Source of the DNA: Vibrio sp. 99-70-13A1 | GTDB taxonomy: Bacteria > Pseudomonadota > Gammaproteobacteria > Enterobacterales > Vibrionaceae | Reading direction: 5' to 3' | Assembly: GCF_013114625.1 (NCBI RefSeq) | Contig: NZ_VTXD01000003.1 | Span: 186,001 to 250,000 of the forward strand | DNA: 64,000 nucleotides | Shown here: in pieces, positions 1 to 9,196 of the stretch | Layout of the letters: each line of letters opens with the position of its first letter | Position numbering within the stretch: the stretch's first letter is position 1 | Made by a program: the position numbers and the translations under genes | Notes under the pieces: model-generated | Told to the model about the DNA's origin: nothing | The model's input: only the letters and a program-made list of their open reading frames with translations | The model's database searches: none

Positions 1-44
1 GTTGTCATGAGTTCTTAGATCTCGCCTTATCCAAAGTATGTTGT

Positions 45-992
45 TCAATAGCCGTATCTCAGTTTAAGTTCTTGAGGGTGCGGGTTAAGGTACACTTGCG
101 TTTGTAAGTACTCGTTCGGGTATTCAATTAAATAGTGATTAATCAATGTCAGTGGAACAAGTAGCGGAATCAACCCTTCACGGAAGTCATTAATCTGGGT
201 CGATAGCTCTTGCCTATGAACACTGGTCAGTTGCTTCTTGAAGTAGCCTTGTAGATGCTGCAAGGTATTCGCATGGCTTCCTCGGTTAGCATGATGAGAT
301 AAAGCTTCCATCAACCCTGTAATGTATTGTTTAGCCATGGTATCCACATCAAGCTCTGCATTCGCAAGCAGTTGCCCAAGCTTTTTATAGCCTTCAATAT
401 GATGGCTCATCACTAGATATTTGTGTGCACTGTGGAATTGGATGAGCTTATGTTTGGTGATGCCTTCATCAACCAAGTTCAACCACTTTGAATAGGTAAA
501 CACGCGAGTCATGAAGTTTTCTTTGAGAACCGGATCATTCAATCTTCCATTTTCTTCGACTGGAAGTAATGGGTTGCCATTCATGATTTGCTGGGTAAAT
601 AGACCAACACCAGTGGACTCTGAACCTCTACCGTGGTGGTGATACACTTTCACACGTTCCATCCCGCATGTCGGGCTTTTTTGACACACGATGAAACCGG
701 CTAAGTGCTGGCTTTTTTCTGAATGCTTTTGGCCAAACTCGATAAGTTCTTGTGTCACATCTCCTGAACCATCAGGGCGAGAAACATGAATCACATTGTC
801 CAAACCTCTTGTTTGGCGAATGGTTGGTCGAGGGGTAGGCAAACCAACACCCATTTCAGGGCATACTGGTTCTAGTTCTACATAATCCGCGAGATCTTCT
901 GTACAAAAACGCGATTTCTTATGTCCTGTGTCAAAGCGTACTTTTTGCCCTGCCACGCACGCACTGATGCCTATTTTAATTTTCTTTTCCAT
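45..992 (-). CDS. DUF523 and DUF1722 domain protein (YbgA-like)
   Basis: A 315-residue cytosolic protein with an N-terminal DUF523 domain (about residues 5-150, cysteine motif SACVAG near the start, CPEMGVGLPTPRP, later KSPTCG) and a C-terminal DUF1722 domain (about 190-310). E. coli YbgA carries only the DUF1722 part, so this is the longer fusion form common in Vibrio. The biochemical role is not known. The gene follows the anti-sigma gene on the same strand with about 110 bases between, so it may belong to the ECF sigma regulon, whose members in related bacteria answer to singlet oxygen or light stress; that membership is inferred from position only. Confidence 0.85.
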   Translation of the reverse strand: MEKKIKIGISACVAGQKVRFDTGHKKSRFCTEDLADYVELEPVCPEMGVGLPTPRPTIRQTRGLDNVIHVSRPDGSGDVTQELIEFGQKHSEKSQHLAGFIVCQKSPTCGMERVKVYHHHGRGSESTGVGLFTQQIMNGNPLLPVEENGRLNDPVLKENFMTRVFTYSKWLNLVDEGITKHKLIQFHSAHKYLVMSHHIEGYKKLGQLLANAELDVDTMAKQYITGLMEALSHHANRGSHANTLQHLQGYFKKQLTSVHRQELSTQINDFREGLIPLLVPLTLINHYLIEYPNEYLQTQVYLNPHPQELKLRYGY

Positions 993-1102
993 TGCTTATC
1001 TCCCTCAAGCCAGTGTCTCTATTTTATTGTCGTTTTTATTGCTGCTCTTTTATTTTAGCTGGTACTTCGCTCGACACTTCATTTAGATAGAGTGCTTAAT
1101 CA

Positions 1103-1897
1103 TTAATAGATGTATTTACCTAGTGGGTTAAATAGCTGGCTAACCCCTTTAGTAAAATGAAGTGCATCGCTAGATACAGTTAAGCATACGCAACCTTCTT
1201 GTGTCACTGGGTTATGCGTGTGTTTGCCGTCTAACCACACAAAATCACCTGCCGAATAGTGCCCCATTTCATCATCAAAGCTGCCTTGCAACAGTAATGT
1301 AATTTCAAAGCCTTTGTGTGTGTGTGAAGGTACTTGACCTCCTTCAGCGATATGCAGCAAGCTGGCATGTCGTGGGCCATCTTCAAAGTCTAGTCGTGCC
1401 CGAGAAATTTTCCCTAGACCTAACCACTCTTTTCGTACAACTGAATGCAATGCTCTTGGCATAGTAAAAGACTGCCCAGCCACTTCGATTTCCATAGTTT
1501 CGGTGGGTGCTGCAGTTTGAGCTAAATCTGTATTGGCGGTGATTTGGCTGATCATGTCTAAATCCATAAGATTCAGCATGTCGTCATTCTTATCGCTCTC
1601 ATCATTCTGAGTTTGTGCAAAAATAGCGTCAAAATTGATGGCTACATCTATATTGGTTTCATCAACATTATTGTTTTCATCATCATTGCTTTCAACATCG
1701 AGGCGATTTTCATTGTTCTCATCTGTCTCGATTGGCTCAAATAAAGCCTGCGCAGCTTGCTCTGTTAGTTGGGCAACGGTTGCTTGGCATTCGGCGCACA
1801 TTTCTACGTGACTTGCGACAACCAGTGAAATCGAATCTGGAAGAGTTCCTGCAACAAATTCTTTAAGTACATTAAAGTTTGGGTGATGTTTAATCAT
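1103..1897 (-). CDS. chrR: ChrR-type anti-sigma factor with cupin domain
   Basis: A 264-residue zinc anti-sigma factor. The N-terminal anti-sigma domain has the zinc motif H-x3-C-x2-C (HVEMCAEC, about residues 31-38). A long acidic, Asn/Asp-rich linker (about 55-130) follows, then a ChrR-type cupin (about 140-255) with metal-ligand candidates in HTHKGFE and the later HTHNP. The known family binds and silences its partner ECF sigma and releases it after singlet oxygen exposure. The start overlaps the end of the sigma gene by 8 bases, which is typical of translationally coupled sigma/anti-sigma pairs. The acidic linker makes it longer than the Rhodobacter protein. Confidence 0.9.
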   Translation of the reverse strand: MIKHHPNFNVLKEFVAGTLPDSISLVVASHVEMCAECQATVAQLTEQAAQALFEPIETDENNENRLDVESNDDENNNVDETNIDVAINFDAIFAQTQNDESDKNDDMLNLMDLDMISQITANTDLAQTAAPTETMEIEVAGQSFTMPRALHSVVRKEWLGLGKISRARLDFEDGPRHASLLHIAEGGQVPSHTHKGFEITLLLQGSFDDEMGHYSAGDFVWLDGKHTHNPVTQEGCVCLTVSSDALHFTKGVSQLFNPLGKYIY

Positions 1898-2519
1898 GGC
1901 GTTGGTCTCCCATTTGTTGCTTTAATTTGGCAAGTGCTAAACGTAATCGAGACTTCACTGTACCCAATGGTACATCCAGCTGCTGTGCTAGTTGCTCTTG
2001 CGATAACTCTTGGAAGTACACACCTTTCACTATCGTTCTTTGGGCGGGAGGAAGAGTATCGATTTGGTTCATGATGTGGCGCGACATTAAGTGATCGGCA
2101 AAAGGAGACTCTTCCTCATTGCTTTCAGCTAATGCGGCATCAATTGGCCAAATATCGTCAGCCACATTTTGCTCGGCTTTTGATTTTATTTTTCTGAGCA
2201 TATCGAATGCGGCATTTCGCATCACGGTATACACCCAAGTAGTAGCTGCACCTTTGTCTTCATTATAAAGGTGTGCTTTTTTCCAAATGTTGGTCATGGT
2301 TTCTTGAACTAATTCGTTGGCTGAAGCCTCATTGTTCAGTTTGGTCATACCGAAACGTTTAATCTTCGGTGCAAAAAACTTAAACAGTTGAGTAAAGGCT
2401 TGCTTGTCTCGCTTATTCGCAACGAGAACCAGCCAGCTTGAAAGCTCAGTAGGTACTTGCGATTCAGGGATGATGACGTGCTCCTTGTCTTTCCCAGTTG
2501 TGCTGATTGTATTTTCCAT
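1890..2519 (-). CDS. rpoE: ECF sigma factor, ECF11/RpoE-like partner of ChrR
   Basis: A 209-residue sigma-70 family protein with region 2 (about 35-105, including KLNNEASANELVQETM and the YTVMRNAAFDMLRK helix) and region 4 (about 145-200, ELSQEQLAQQLDVPLGTVKSRL helix-turn-helix). It is coupled by overlap to the downstream ChrR-type anti-sigma. A promoter matching the ECF11 type lies 33-60 bases upstream, so autoregulation is likely. This is not the envelope-stress RpoE of E. coli; it is the singlet-oxygen type, and the symbol is used in the Rhodobacter sense. Confidence 0.9.
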   Translation of the reverse strand: MENTISTTGKDKEHVIIPESQVPTELSSWLVLVANKRDKQAFTQLFKFFAPKIKRFGMTKLNNEASANELVQETMTNIWKKAHLYNEDKGAATTWVYTVMRNAAFDMLRKIKSKAEQNVADDIWPIDAALAESNEEESPFADHLMSRHIMNQIDTLPPAQRTIVKGVYFQELSQEQLAQQLDVPLGTVKSRLRLALAKLKQQMGDQRHD

Positions 2520-2551
2520 ATTAAACCAACTATTAAGCGAATTTAGCGATC

Positions 2552-2579
2552 ATTACGACGCTAGAACTAAAATAGATCA
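2552..2579 (-). promoter_or_regulatory. Predicted ECF11 sigma promoter of the rpoE-chrR pair
   Basis: On the minus strand a TGATCT -35 element (2574-2579) and a CGTAAT -10 element (2552-2557) are separated by exactly 16 bases. This resembles the TGATC..CGTA promoter type recognised by ECF11 sigmas. It sits just upstream of the sigma gene start, as expected for autoregulation. Prediction from sequence only. Confidence 0.6.
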
Positions 2580-2588
2580 CTTTTATTT

Positions 2589-3248
2589 TTAACTTATTTC
2601 GTCTTTTGTTGTGCTCCCTGTTACTACCTCGTTTAATAACGCTACTAATGATGGAAAACTGTTGGGTGAAAGAAAGGTTTCTTTTCTATCAAGTGAGATG
2701 GGTAGTATTTCAATAAGCCGAGAACAAACCCAGGCAGGGTCATCAAATTTAGTGTGAGAATACAAAGATTGAATGAGTTGATGTTCTTGAAATAGCTTCT
2801 CTAAAAAACCAGAAAGCCGTTGTGCTGGTTCACTATTATCAGGTTTAGACCAATGTTCTGTCGCCATTGCACTGCCTATTAATAAGCCATCTTCTTGGTA
2901 GCTAAAGTTAGATAATGTCACCAATTCAACGCCTTCGACATCCACTTCTAAAATATTGTCTTCTCCCATATCGAAGTCGACAATGGCCACTTTTATACCC
3001 CAAGTGCTGGTTTGAAAATCTTGTTGTTTATTGGATCGAGCAATCACAAACCCTTTTCCTTCAGCCGCCTTCGCTATCATGGATAAATATTTTTGTTCGA
3101 ATATACGCAATCGCTGCCTACCTCCGGGCAACAAAAATATGGGTAGAGGAAATACAGCAAGGTTATGGTGAACTTGCTGCGTTGAGGCGGGAACTAAATT
3201 ATTACTTACCATTGCCTGTTGTGTATTTTTTGAGGTTGATTCCTGCAT
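2589..3248 (-). CDS. LON substrate-binding domain protein
   Basis: A 219-residue protein made almost entirely of the N-terminal (substrate-binding) domain of Lon protease, without ATPase or protease parts. The diagnostic stretch is FPLPIFLLPGGRQRLRIFE at about residues 33-51, followed by the YLSMIAKAAE helix. Stand-alone proteins of this family are widespread in gamma-proteobacteria and their role is unknown. The first 25 residues are low in conservation character, and an internal ATG at residue 13 is possible; the first ATG was kept because AAAGAG precedes it. Confidence 0.8.
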   Translation of the reverse strand: MQESTSKNTQQAMVSNNLVPASTQQVHHNLAVFPLPIFLLPGGRQRLRIFEQKYLSMIAKAAEGKGFVIARSNKQQDFQTSTWGIKVAIVDFDMGEDNILEVDVEGVELVTLSNFSYQEDGLLIGSAMATEHWSKPDNSEPAQRLSGFLEKLFQEHQLIQSLYSHTKFDDPAWVCSRLIEILPISLDRKETFLSPNSFPSLVALLNEVVTGSTTKDEIS

Positions 3249-3376
3249 ATGCCACTCTTTTAAATAGGTACGCTTATTGGTTAGTACGCGCAGCAGGTAA
3301 CACGCGATCAGTGCTGTGAGCTTTCTTTTGTTTTACAGTGTAAAGCTGAGAGGAACCATGCAAGGAAGAGGAAGCC

Positions 3377-3619
3377 ATGATCAGTTGCAACCATTACGAT
3401 TACATTGAAATTGTTTGCCTGTATAAATATGAAGTCTTACTGACGTTAAAGTCAGGTGAGAGTATCCAAGGTGTCGCTAATGACACGAAAAGAAATGAAA
3501 ACAAGCAAGAATGTATTTTGATTAAACGAGAGACTGATTCAGTGTTAGTAGTATTAGATGAACTGGTCCGTTTAGAAGTGCTTACTCAGAACCCCAAGTT
3601 TAAGTTGGTGACATTTTAA
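3377..3619 (+). CDS. rof: Rho-binding antiterminator Rof (YaeO)
   Basis: An 80-residue cytosolic protein matching the Rof/YaeO family: ISCNHYDYIEIVC near the N-terminus, then a small Sm-like beta barrel with LTLKSGESIQGVA and the closing LDELVRLEVLT. Known members bind the primary RNA site of Rho and inhibit Rho-dependent termination. A good ribosome site (AAGAGGAAG) precedes the ATG. It is a single gene, divergent from the LON-domain gene. Rho control may matter in this window because several genes are followed by G-free tandem repeats. Confidence 0.9.
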   Translation: MISCNHYDYIEIVCLYKYEVLLTLKSGESIQGVANDTKRNENKQECILIKRETDSVLVVLDELVRLEVLTQNPKFKLVTF

Positions 3620-3777
3620 AGCCTGCACTTTTTGCATTCTAAACGCCGTTAGTTTTATGGAAAGACAAAGTACGCCGTTGCTGAATTGAGACTATGCGTG
3701 TTTATGTGCGGTAAGGCTTTCTCTCAATATTGAAATAGGTAGAGTCGAGATAAGGATACTTTTGCTCAAGCAATCAA

Positions 3778-4305
3778 ATGGAGAAAATGACCAAGATGAA
3801 TCAATTACCTGATAATGCCGATATTCGCACACATTTAGAAGACGCCTATTTTGCTGATTCCTTCTACACCGATATTCAATACCAAGGCCAGTCAGCCATG
3901 GATGTTTATATGGATCTTATGAAAGCTACGCCGAAGTGGGTTTCAGTGTTAATGGCGCTGAGAAACAAAGTCGTTGGGCTATTCGGATTGAAAAATTTAG
4001 GCAATCTGACCGATGTTGATACAACAAAATTGGCGGCTGATTATCAGGTTGGCGATAAAATTGGTATTTTCTCTTTGTATTCAAAATCAGAGACTGAAGT
4101 AATTGTCGAAGACAGAGATAACCACCTTAACGTGAAACTCTCTTTTAAAATTGAACCGAATGGTAATACAGCGAAGGTTCACGCTACTTCTGTCGTCCAT
4201 GTGAAAAATAAGCTGGGGCGAGTCTATATGTTTTTTGTAGGTCCTGTTCATAAAATCATCGTTCCAAGTTCTCTAAAACAGCTGCCTTATGCCATATTGT
4301 CTTAG
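3778..4305 (+). CDS. DUF2867 family protein
   Basis: A 175-residue protein resembling the DUF2867 family: FADSFYTDIQYQGQSAMDVYMDLMKATPKWV-type N-terminal segment, a central hydrophobic VLMALRNKVVGLFGLKNLG, then beta strands ending in GRVYMFFVGPVHKIIVPSSL. No catalytic motif is visible. Members are often described as lipid- or ligand-binding START-like folds, but no function is established. The start is uncertain because ATG codons at residues 1, 4 and 7 are all possible. It may be co-oriented with the two following small genes rather than in an operon with them. Confidence 0.75.
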   Translation: MEKMTKMNQLPDNADIRTHLEDAYFADSFYTDIQYQGQSAMDVYMDLMKATPKWVSVLMALRNKVVGLFGLKNLGNLTDVDTTKLAADYQVGDKIGIFSLYSKSETEVIVEDRDNHLNVKLSFKIEPNGNTAKVHATSVVHVKNKLGRVYMFFVGPVHKIIVPSSLKQLPYAILS

Positions 4306-4379
4306 GGAGATAAAGGTATGTCGCTAGGGTTTACTCATGCTTCATACCATTTCAATGTGAGTAATTGAGGAAGTGATCA

Positions 4380-4793
4380 ATGGATTATCCTATCGAAGGT
4401 GCCTGCCAGTGTGGGCAAGTGACTTATCAACTAAAGGCTGAACCGAAAATGGTATTAGCTTGCCACTGCAAAGAGTGCCAGAAACTATCTACCAGCCCTT
4501 TTAGTGTGACAGCAGTTGTGGGGCAAGGTGACATTGAGTTTCAAGGTCAGTTAAAAGAGTGGAGCCGAATGTCAGATTCTGGCAATCGTAATAACGCCGC
4601 TTTTTGCCCTGATTGTGGTAATCGCGTTTATCACTATAATCCGGACGATCAAACCACCATTAAATTAAAATTGAAACCTGTCGGTTTTGATCAGGACACT
4701 ATTTTCCAACCTGTGGCACATGTTTGGGTTTCTGAAAAATTGAGTTGGGTGGAGATTCCTGAAGGTGTGAAAGTCTTCGAAAAACAACCTTAA
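4380..4793 (+). CDS. GFA family (CENP-V/GFA domain) protein
   Basis: A 137-residue zinc-binding protein of the glutathione-dependent formaldehyde-activating (GFA) family. Zinc ligands are visible in GACQCGQV, CHCKECQK and FCPDCGNRV. Family members are annotated after Paracoccus Gfa, but most have no proven activity with S-hydroxymethylglutathione, so the substrate is unknown here. A strong GAGGAAG ribosome site precedes the ATG. It is followed after 33 bases by the tautomerase-like gene, and the two may share a transcript. Confidence 0.85.
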   Translation: MDYPIEGACQCGQVTYQLKAEPKMVLACHCKECQKLSTSPFSVTAVVGQGDIEFQGQLKEWSRMSDSGNRNNAAFCPDCGNRVYHYNPDDQTTIKLKLKPVGFDQDTIFQPVAHVWVSEKLSWVEIPEGVKVFEKQP

Positions 4794-4826
4794 CGATTAA
4801 AGTCTTTAGCATCTCAAGGAATGAAT

Positions 4827-5213
4827 ATGATTGTTATTTATGGCATTAAGGCGCAACTCAACCCTATCAAACTTCAGCTATCCGATATTTTGCAGTTTTG
4901 CTTAAACAGCGAAATGGGTCTGCCTGACGATAAGCGAGCGCATCGCTTTGTCCCGCTAGATAAAGAAGATTTCTTTTACCCAGAAGGTCGCACAGATGCG
5001 TATACCGTTATTGAGATCAATATGATGGAAGGGCGAACGGTTCGTACGAAGAAAGCACTCATTAAGAAGATTTTTTCTGAGATTGAACTCAAGCTTGGGA
5101 TTAAACCCATCAATATAGAGATCACTATCAAAGAGCAACCTTCGCACTGCTGGGGGTTTAGAGGAATGACAGGAGATGAAGCACAAGATCTTAGATACAA
5201 GGTGAATGTGTAG
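4827..5213 (+). CDS. Tautomerase_2-type family protein
   Basis: A 128-residue protein with the Tautomerase_2 pattern: LPDDKRAHRFVPLDKEDFF, YTVIEINMMEGRTVRTKK and a WGFRGMTGDEAQD ending. Canonical tautomerases use an N-terminal proline exposed after Met removal; here the mature N-terminus would be Ile-Val, so the usual catalytic base is absent. The start at 4827 is chosen over the ATG six bases upstream because AAGGA is properly spaced from it. Function is therefore uncertain, and an inactive or binding role is possible. Confidence 0.7.
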   Translation: MIVIYGIKAQLNPIKLQLSDILQFCLNSEMGLPDDKRAHRFVPLDKEDFFYPEGRTDAYTVIEINMMEGRTVRTKKALIKKIFSEIELKLGIKPINIEITIKEQPSHCWGFRGMTGDEAQDLRYKVNV

Positions 5214-5334
5214 GTTTTTGTAGAATCTTTTGCTAAGCCTTATTTTTGGTTAGTCCTGCAGGTTTAATAACCTGATTTAGAAAGTCGGTGAGCTTAGTTA
5301 AAGCCCTCGTTTGATGAGAAAATGAAAGCGATTA

Positions 5335-5372
5335 AAAAAGACAAGTATGGGTTCATACTTGTCTGTTTTATG
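5335..5372. terminator. Bidirectional terminator
   Basis: An 11-base perfect stem (5339-5349 with 5354-5364) and GGTT loop, flanked by an A-run on the left and TTTTA on the right. It separates the convergent tautomerase-like and chemoreceptor genes and can serve both. Confidence 0.8.
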
Positions 5373-5397
5373 GGTCGAGCTTTAGTTTAAAACAGGT

Positions 5398-7059
5398 CTA
5401 AATCGTAAACCTATCGACTAACTCGTTCAGTTGATGTGCCTTGCCATTAAGATCTTGGCTGCCAACACGGTTATCGTTCGCTAATGAAGCGGATTGGTTA
5501 CTTTGGTCTGAAATCACGGTAATACGCTGTGAAATCTCTTGCCCAACATGGCTTTGCTCCTGAGTTGCGGTTGCAATTAAAGAGTTCATATCCATGATTA
5601 TATCGATAGAGCCTTTGATTTTTTCCAGTGCATCTTTGGCAGAGTTTGCTTCCGTAACGGCGCTCTTACTTCGAGACTGACTTGTGTCCATTGCTTTCAC
5701 TGCATTATCGGAAGCGGACTTGAGTTGCTCAATCATTTTGTGAATGTCACCCGTACTTTCTTGAGTTCGGCTTGCCAATTTTCTTACTTCGTCTGCAACT
5801 ACTGCAAACCCACGACCTTGTTCGCCGGCTCTGGCTGCTTCAATCGCTGCATTTAAAGCAAGTAAGTTGGTTTGCTCGGCTATATCTTGGATTACTTCAA
5901 GGGAAGACGAAATATTTCTTACATCACCTTCTAGTTTAGAAATCACTTCACTCGCTTGAGCCACTTCAGAAGCTAAGTCTTGCACGGAATGAACCGCAGA
6001 AGAGACAATCTCGTTTGCTTCATTCACGTTGTCTTCTGCATTCTTTGCTGAATCTGCCGCTTGATTCGCATTGTTAGATATTTCGTGAGCCGTTGAAGTC
6101 ATTTCCGTCATTGCGGTCGCAACTTGGTCGGTTTCGAGTTGCTGCCCAGAAGCCAGTTCATCCACTTTGGCTGCTCTGCCCGACATGTTATTGGTTTCAT
6201 CCACCACTTGTTGGCTGACCAAACTCACCTTTCCAATAATGTCTTGCAGGCTGGCGACAAAGATATTGAAGTTTGTAGTCAGGGTTTTAAATTCCGGTAC
6301 CGATGAAATATCCATACGAGCGGTTAGGTCTGCATCACCACTTGCGAAGGCACGAATAGAATCATCAAATTGTTCAAGTGGTCGCATGATACTGCGGTTG
6401 ATGTACATGGCAAAAATGATCACCACAACGGTAATCCCTAAACAAAATAAAGCGATGGTGACTAAACTTTTGTCGGCAATCTCTTTTGATTGTTTGTCCA
6501 TCATAGCGATGGTGCTATCGACATCGTCAGTATAAAAGCCAGTACCAATCATCATGTCCCATTGCGGGAAAAATACAGAATAGCTCAGCTTAGGCTGCGG
6601 GATAGTTTGGTTTGGTTTTGGGAAGTAGTAGGTCGTGAATTTGTTCACTTTTGCATTTTTTAGGAGGTCCTGAATCAGGTAATTACCTTTCTTATCCTGT
6701 AAGTTGAAAAAGTTTTCACCAACCCCAGCATCAGATTGCCCTTGCAGAACACGAACCCCTTTTGATGTGTAGCCGAAGATGTAGCCATTTTCACCAAAGT
6801 TGATTTCTTTCAGTGTATTAATGGCATCTTCTCTTGTGCCATTGCTTGCAATGATAGGATTAAGAGCCGTTTTGGCTATATCGACATAAGATCTAAGCTC
6901 AGTCTTTTTAATTTCCATCATACTTTCATGGGTGGTTTGGATTTGTTTCTTGTTGAGGTTATTCAGCTCCATATAGCTCAAAGTCATCATGCCAATCGTG
7001 ATAATAAGCAATGGGAATATGGACAGAATATAAAGTCGTTTGCGAATGGTAATACTCAT
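5398..7059 (-). CDS. Methyl-accepting chemotaxis protein with single Cache domain
   Basis: A 553-residue inner-membrane chemoreceptor. Transmembrane helix 1 is at about 8-30, a periplasmic single Cache (sCache_2-type) sensor at about 35-185 ([33 protein letters not shown]), helix 2 at about 195-215, a HAMP segment to about 270, and the cytoplasmic signalling domain with the conserved hairpin tip [20 protein letters not shown]. There is no C-terminal CheR/CheB-tethering pentapeptide. The ligand is unknown; sCache receptors of this type often sense small carboxylates. It is monocistronic, with a bidirectional terminator 26 bases after the stop. Confidence 0.95.
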   Translation of the reverse strand: MSITIRKRLYILSIFPLLIITIGMMTLSYMELNNLNKKQIQTTHESMMEIKKTELRSYVDIAKTALNPIIASNGTREDAINTLKEINFGENGYIFGYTSKGVRVLQGQSDAGVGENFFNLQDKKGNYLIQDLLKNAKVNKFTTYYFPKPNQTIPQPKLSYSVFFPQWDMMIGTGFYTDDVDSTIAMMDKQSKEIADKSLVTIALFCLGITVVVIIFAMYINRSIMRPLEQFDDSIRAFASGDADLTARMDISSVPEFKTLTTNFNIFVASLQDIIGKVSLVSQQVVDETNNMSGRAAKVDELASGQQLETDQVATAMTEMTSTAHEISNNANQAADSAKNAEDNVNEANEIVSSAVHSVQDLASEVAQASEVISKLEGDVRNISSSLEVIQDIAEQTNLLALNAAIEAARAGEQGRGFAVVADEVRKLASRTQESTGDIHKMIEQLKSASDNAVKAMDTSQSRSKSAVTEANSAKDALEKIKGSIDIIMDMNSLIATATQEQSHVGQEISQRITVISDQSNQSASLANDNRVGSQDLNGKAHQLNELVDRFTI

Positions 7060-7359
7060 CTTGGTTTCCTAATTGAGCTATAGGCAGTATTCACTAACCT
7101 TATAATTTTAATAGTTATCTAGTGAGCTTACTTTGAAATTATAAAACGAAATGTGAACAGATCGTTATTTATATATAGTTGCATGTAATTACAGTGTTAA
7201 GTGCTGACTTGTACTTTGTATTATTGGGTCTTATGTAAGTAAGCTGAGTGTAATTAAACCTGAAGAAACAAAATTTTATTCCTGCAGGCTTATTTTATTG
7301 TTGGTATTTATCTGTATTTACTCTTTGTAATGCTTTGATTGTTTTTGGTTTTAATCTAT
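7060..7359. other. Gene-free AT-rich interval
   Basis: About 300 bases of AT-rich sequence between two minus-strand genes. It must hold the chemoreceptor promoter, but I see no clear hairpin, repeat or operator in it. Confidence 0.6.
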
Positions 7360-8169
7360 TTATAAATTTAAATGCTGTTGCCAATTTTGATTGATGGTTT
7401 CGTAGTTAAATATACAAAAATCTTTTCGGTCACTTAAATAGTTGTTCTCTACTTCATTCAGCAGGTTAGTGTGTTTTTCAGGGTCACTGCCGTAAACCAG
7501 ACATAAGGTTGAAAAGTAACGCTGTAAATCAAAACTGTGCTCGTCAATATATTCGCCAAAATCGTAGTAGTCAGGCCTGTCTTCTGACTCAAAAGCAAAC
7601 ATATCTGCAGCACTAATAGCAGCATCATCGCCACCATCTATGTAGTTCAGCAATACGATGGTGGCGAAGTTGTCTACGGCGTCTTCTTCTTTCCCTAATA
7701 TCGCAATATTTTGATCTTCAATATAAGCATGACCAGCTTCATGAAGCAGTGTATGTAAAAGAGTATCTATCGCGCCCAGTTGAGCGGGCTTATTGTACTT
7801 TTCGTCGTATTTATTCTTCGTAAAATAATCGATAGATTCGGCGTAGAAAGAGTAGGGAATATGAACGGTATGAGTTGCTGGGTCATACATCGGTCCCTCT
7901 TCCCCTCCGTATTGCATGAGTAGAGTGCTATTGAATGGGAAGATTTGTTCAGAAAGGTCAATGAGCGTATTGTTGATTCCACTTGCTTCGATTTCAGCTT
8001 TCAGAGACGCTTCAAAGTCATCTTGTGCAGGCAAGTATTCAACGGTCACGCTTTTTTTAGCATCAGCAGTACTTTGAGAATCACTTGTGCTGTCAGATGC
8101 ACTAATGATTCCTGCCTGTAAAGGTGTACAGATCAAACAACTTATCCCTGTGAGCCATAGTGTTCTCAT
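7360..8169 (-). CDS. DUF4344 family putative metallopeptidase, exported
   Basis: A 269-residue protein with a signal peptide (about 1-19, cut after LQA) and a zincin-like DUF4344 domain. The zinc motif HEAGH (HExxH) lies near residue 142, followed by EEDAVDNFATIVLL, which provides the third ligand region typical of this family. The role of the family is unproven; the motif implies zinc-dependent peptidase activity in the periplasm or outside the cell. No operon partner is evident. Confidence 0.8.
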   Translation of the reverse strand: MRTLWLTGISCLICTPLQAGIISASDSTSDSQSTADAKKSVTVEYLPAQDDFEASLKAEIEASGINNTLIDLSEQIFPFNSTLLMQYGGEEGPMYDPATHTVHIPYSFYAESIDYFTKNKYDEKYNKPAQLGAIDTLLHTLLHEAGHAYIEDQNIAILGKEEDAVDNFATIVLLNYIDGGDDAAISAADMFAFESEDRPDYYDFGEYIDEHSFDLQRYFSTLCLVYGSDPEKHTNLLNEVENNYLSDRKDFCIFNYETINQNWQQHLNL

Positions 8170-8532
8170 ATTTCTCTCTTATTTTATCAATTCAATTCAG
8201 CTTTTTAGCATTCCTTTACTGAATATTGGTGTGTGAACGATATAACCTATTTATAGTTTAGATAATAACGGAAGTTTCGATAGTTGAATCACACATGTTC
8301 TTTATTACTTACTTTTTCAAGCTTGGCTTCATGAGCGTTTACTTGGCTTGTTTTACAAGTCGCGCTGCATTTTGGGTTCTGTGTAGCGAGCATCTAGTGA
8401 GTTATCAAGTGAGCGGGAAATAGTATAAAAAGGGTGTGCTGCTATCCGTAAGATAAAATTCGGTAGCGGCGTTTATTTATGCTATACTCCGCGCCCCAAT
8501 CCGCGTTGGCTTGCTAAATTTAGGAAATTATT
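8170..8532. other. Divergent intergenic region with yibL promoter
   Basis: This 363-base interval separates the divergent metallopeptidase and yibL genes. The only element I can place in it is the extended -10 promoter just upstream of yibL; the rest is AT-rich without clear structure. Confidence 0.5.
8480..8488 (+). promoter_or_regulatory. Extended -10 promoter of yibL
   Basis: TGCTATACT forms an extended -10 element 45 bases upstream of the yibL ATG, followed by a GC-rich discriminator (CCGCGCC). Such discriminators are typical of promoters under stringent or growth-rate control, which fits a ribosome-associated protein. Confidence 0.6.
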
Positions 8533-8889
8533 ATGAGTGGTACAAACGAACTTCAACAAATTAACAACCGTCTAGACAAGTGTCGCCACAAGTTAGCGGC
8601 TGCTAAGGCTCGTAATGATCGTCCTGTCGTTAACCAATTTGAAGACGAAATCAAAAAGTTAACTAAGAAAATTGCACAGCTGAAACACAAGCAAAGCTTC
8701 GATGTGAACCAAGAGCGTAAAGCACTGGTTGATATGCCATTTCGTCGTGAAATTACGAAAGCAGAGCAAGCGGATATGGGTAAACTGAAAAAGTCAGTTA
8801 AAGGACTAGTGGTTGTTCACCCGATGACTAAAGTGGGTAAAGAACTTCGCCTTGAAGTGATGACTGGGTTTGCCCCGAAAAAATTCTAA
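8533..8889 (+). CDS. yibL: YibL family ribosome-associated protein
   Basis: A 118-residue basic protein closely matching E. coli YibL: an N-terminal coiled-coil-like helix (about 4-55) and the conserved block MPFRREITKAEQADMGKLKK followed by KGLVVVHPMT and MTGF. E. coli YibL co-sediments with ribosomes, but its precise job is unknown. In E. coli yibL lies right after mtlR; here it is about 8 kb upstream of mtlA, so the neighbourhood is partly kept. A strong terminator follows. Confidence 0.9.
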   Translation: MSGTNELQQINNRLDKCRHKLAAAKARNDRPVVNQFEDEIKKLTKKIAQLKHKQSFDVNQERKALVDMPFRREITKAEQADMGKLKKSVKGLVVVHPMTKVGKELRLEVMTGFAPKKF

Positions 8890-8906
8890 TTACCGATACG
8901 GTAATG

Positions 8907-8940
8907 AAAAAGGAGCTAGTGATAGCTCCTTTTTGCTTTT
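8907..8940 (+). terminator. Intrinsic terminator of yibL
   Basis: Stem AGGAGCTA (8911-8918) with TAGCTCCT (8923-8930), A-run before and T-rich tail after, 18 bases past the yibL stop. Confidence 0.85.
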
Positions 8941-8999
8941 TTGGGGATTTGAAAAGTTACTTTGTGATGACATTAGTTACGTTTACTTCAAATCATAGG

Positions 9000-9015
9000 T
9001 TTGATTGTAATCACA
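9000..9015 (+). promoter_or_regulatory. Possible CRP site upstream of gltS
   Basis: TTTGATTGTAATCACA matches the CRP pattern TGTGA-N6-TCACA at nine of ten positions. It lies about 180 bases before the gltS start, so a direct role depends on where transcription begins, which I cannot see. Confidence 0.35.
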
Positions 9016-9196
9016 AATTCTTTTGTTTTTTATAAAACTTAACTTGCCACTAACATAGGTTTGAACCTATTGAGTAAGTTAGTTTCTTTTTTAACCATGA
9101 TTATCTTATCAACTTGCATACAGGCAGAACAAGAAACCAGTTACTGACAAATTGAACTCATTAGGGAAGATGAGAACGTAAAAATATAGAGGTTAT

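Noticed and set aside
1-8. Possible start codon of a further minus-strand gene (ATG at 8-6)
   Set aside because: Only eight bases remain in the window and the ribosome site is weak, so no gene can be supported.
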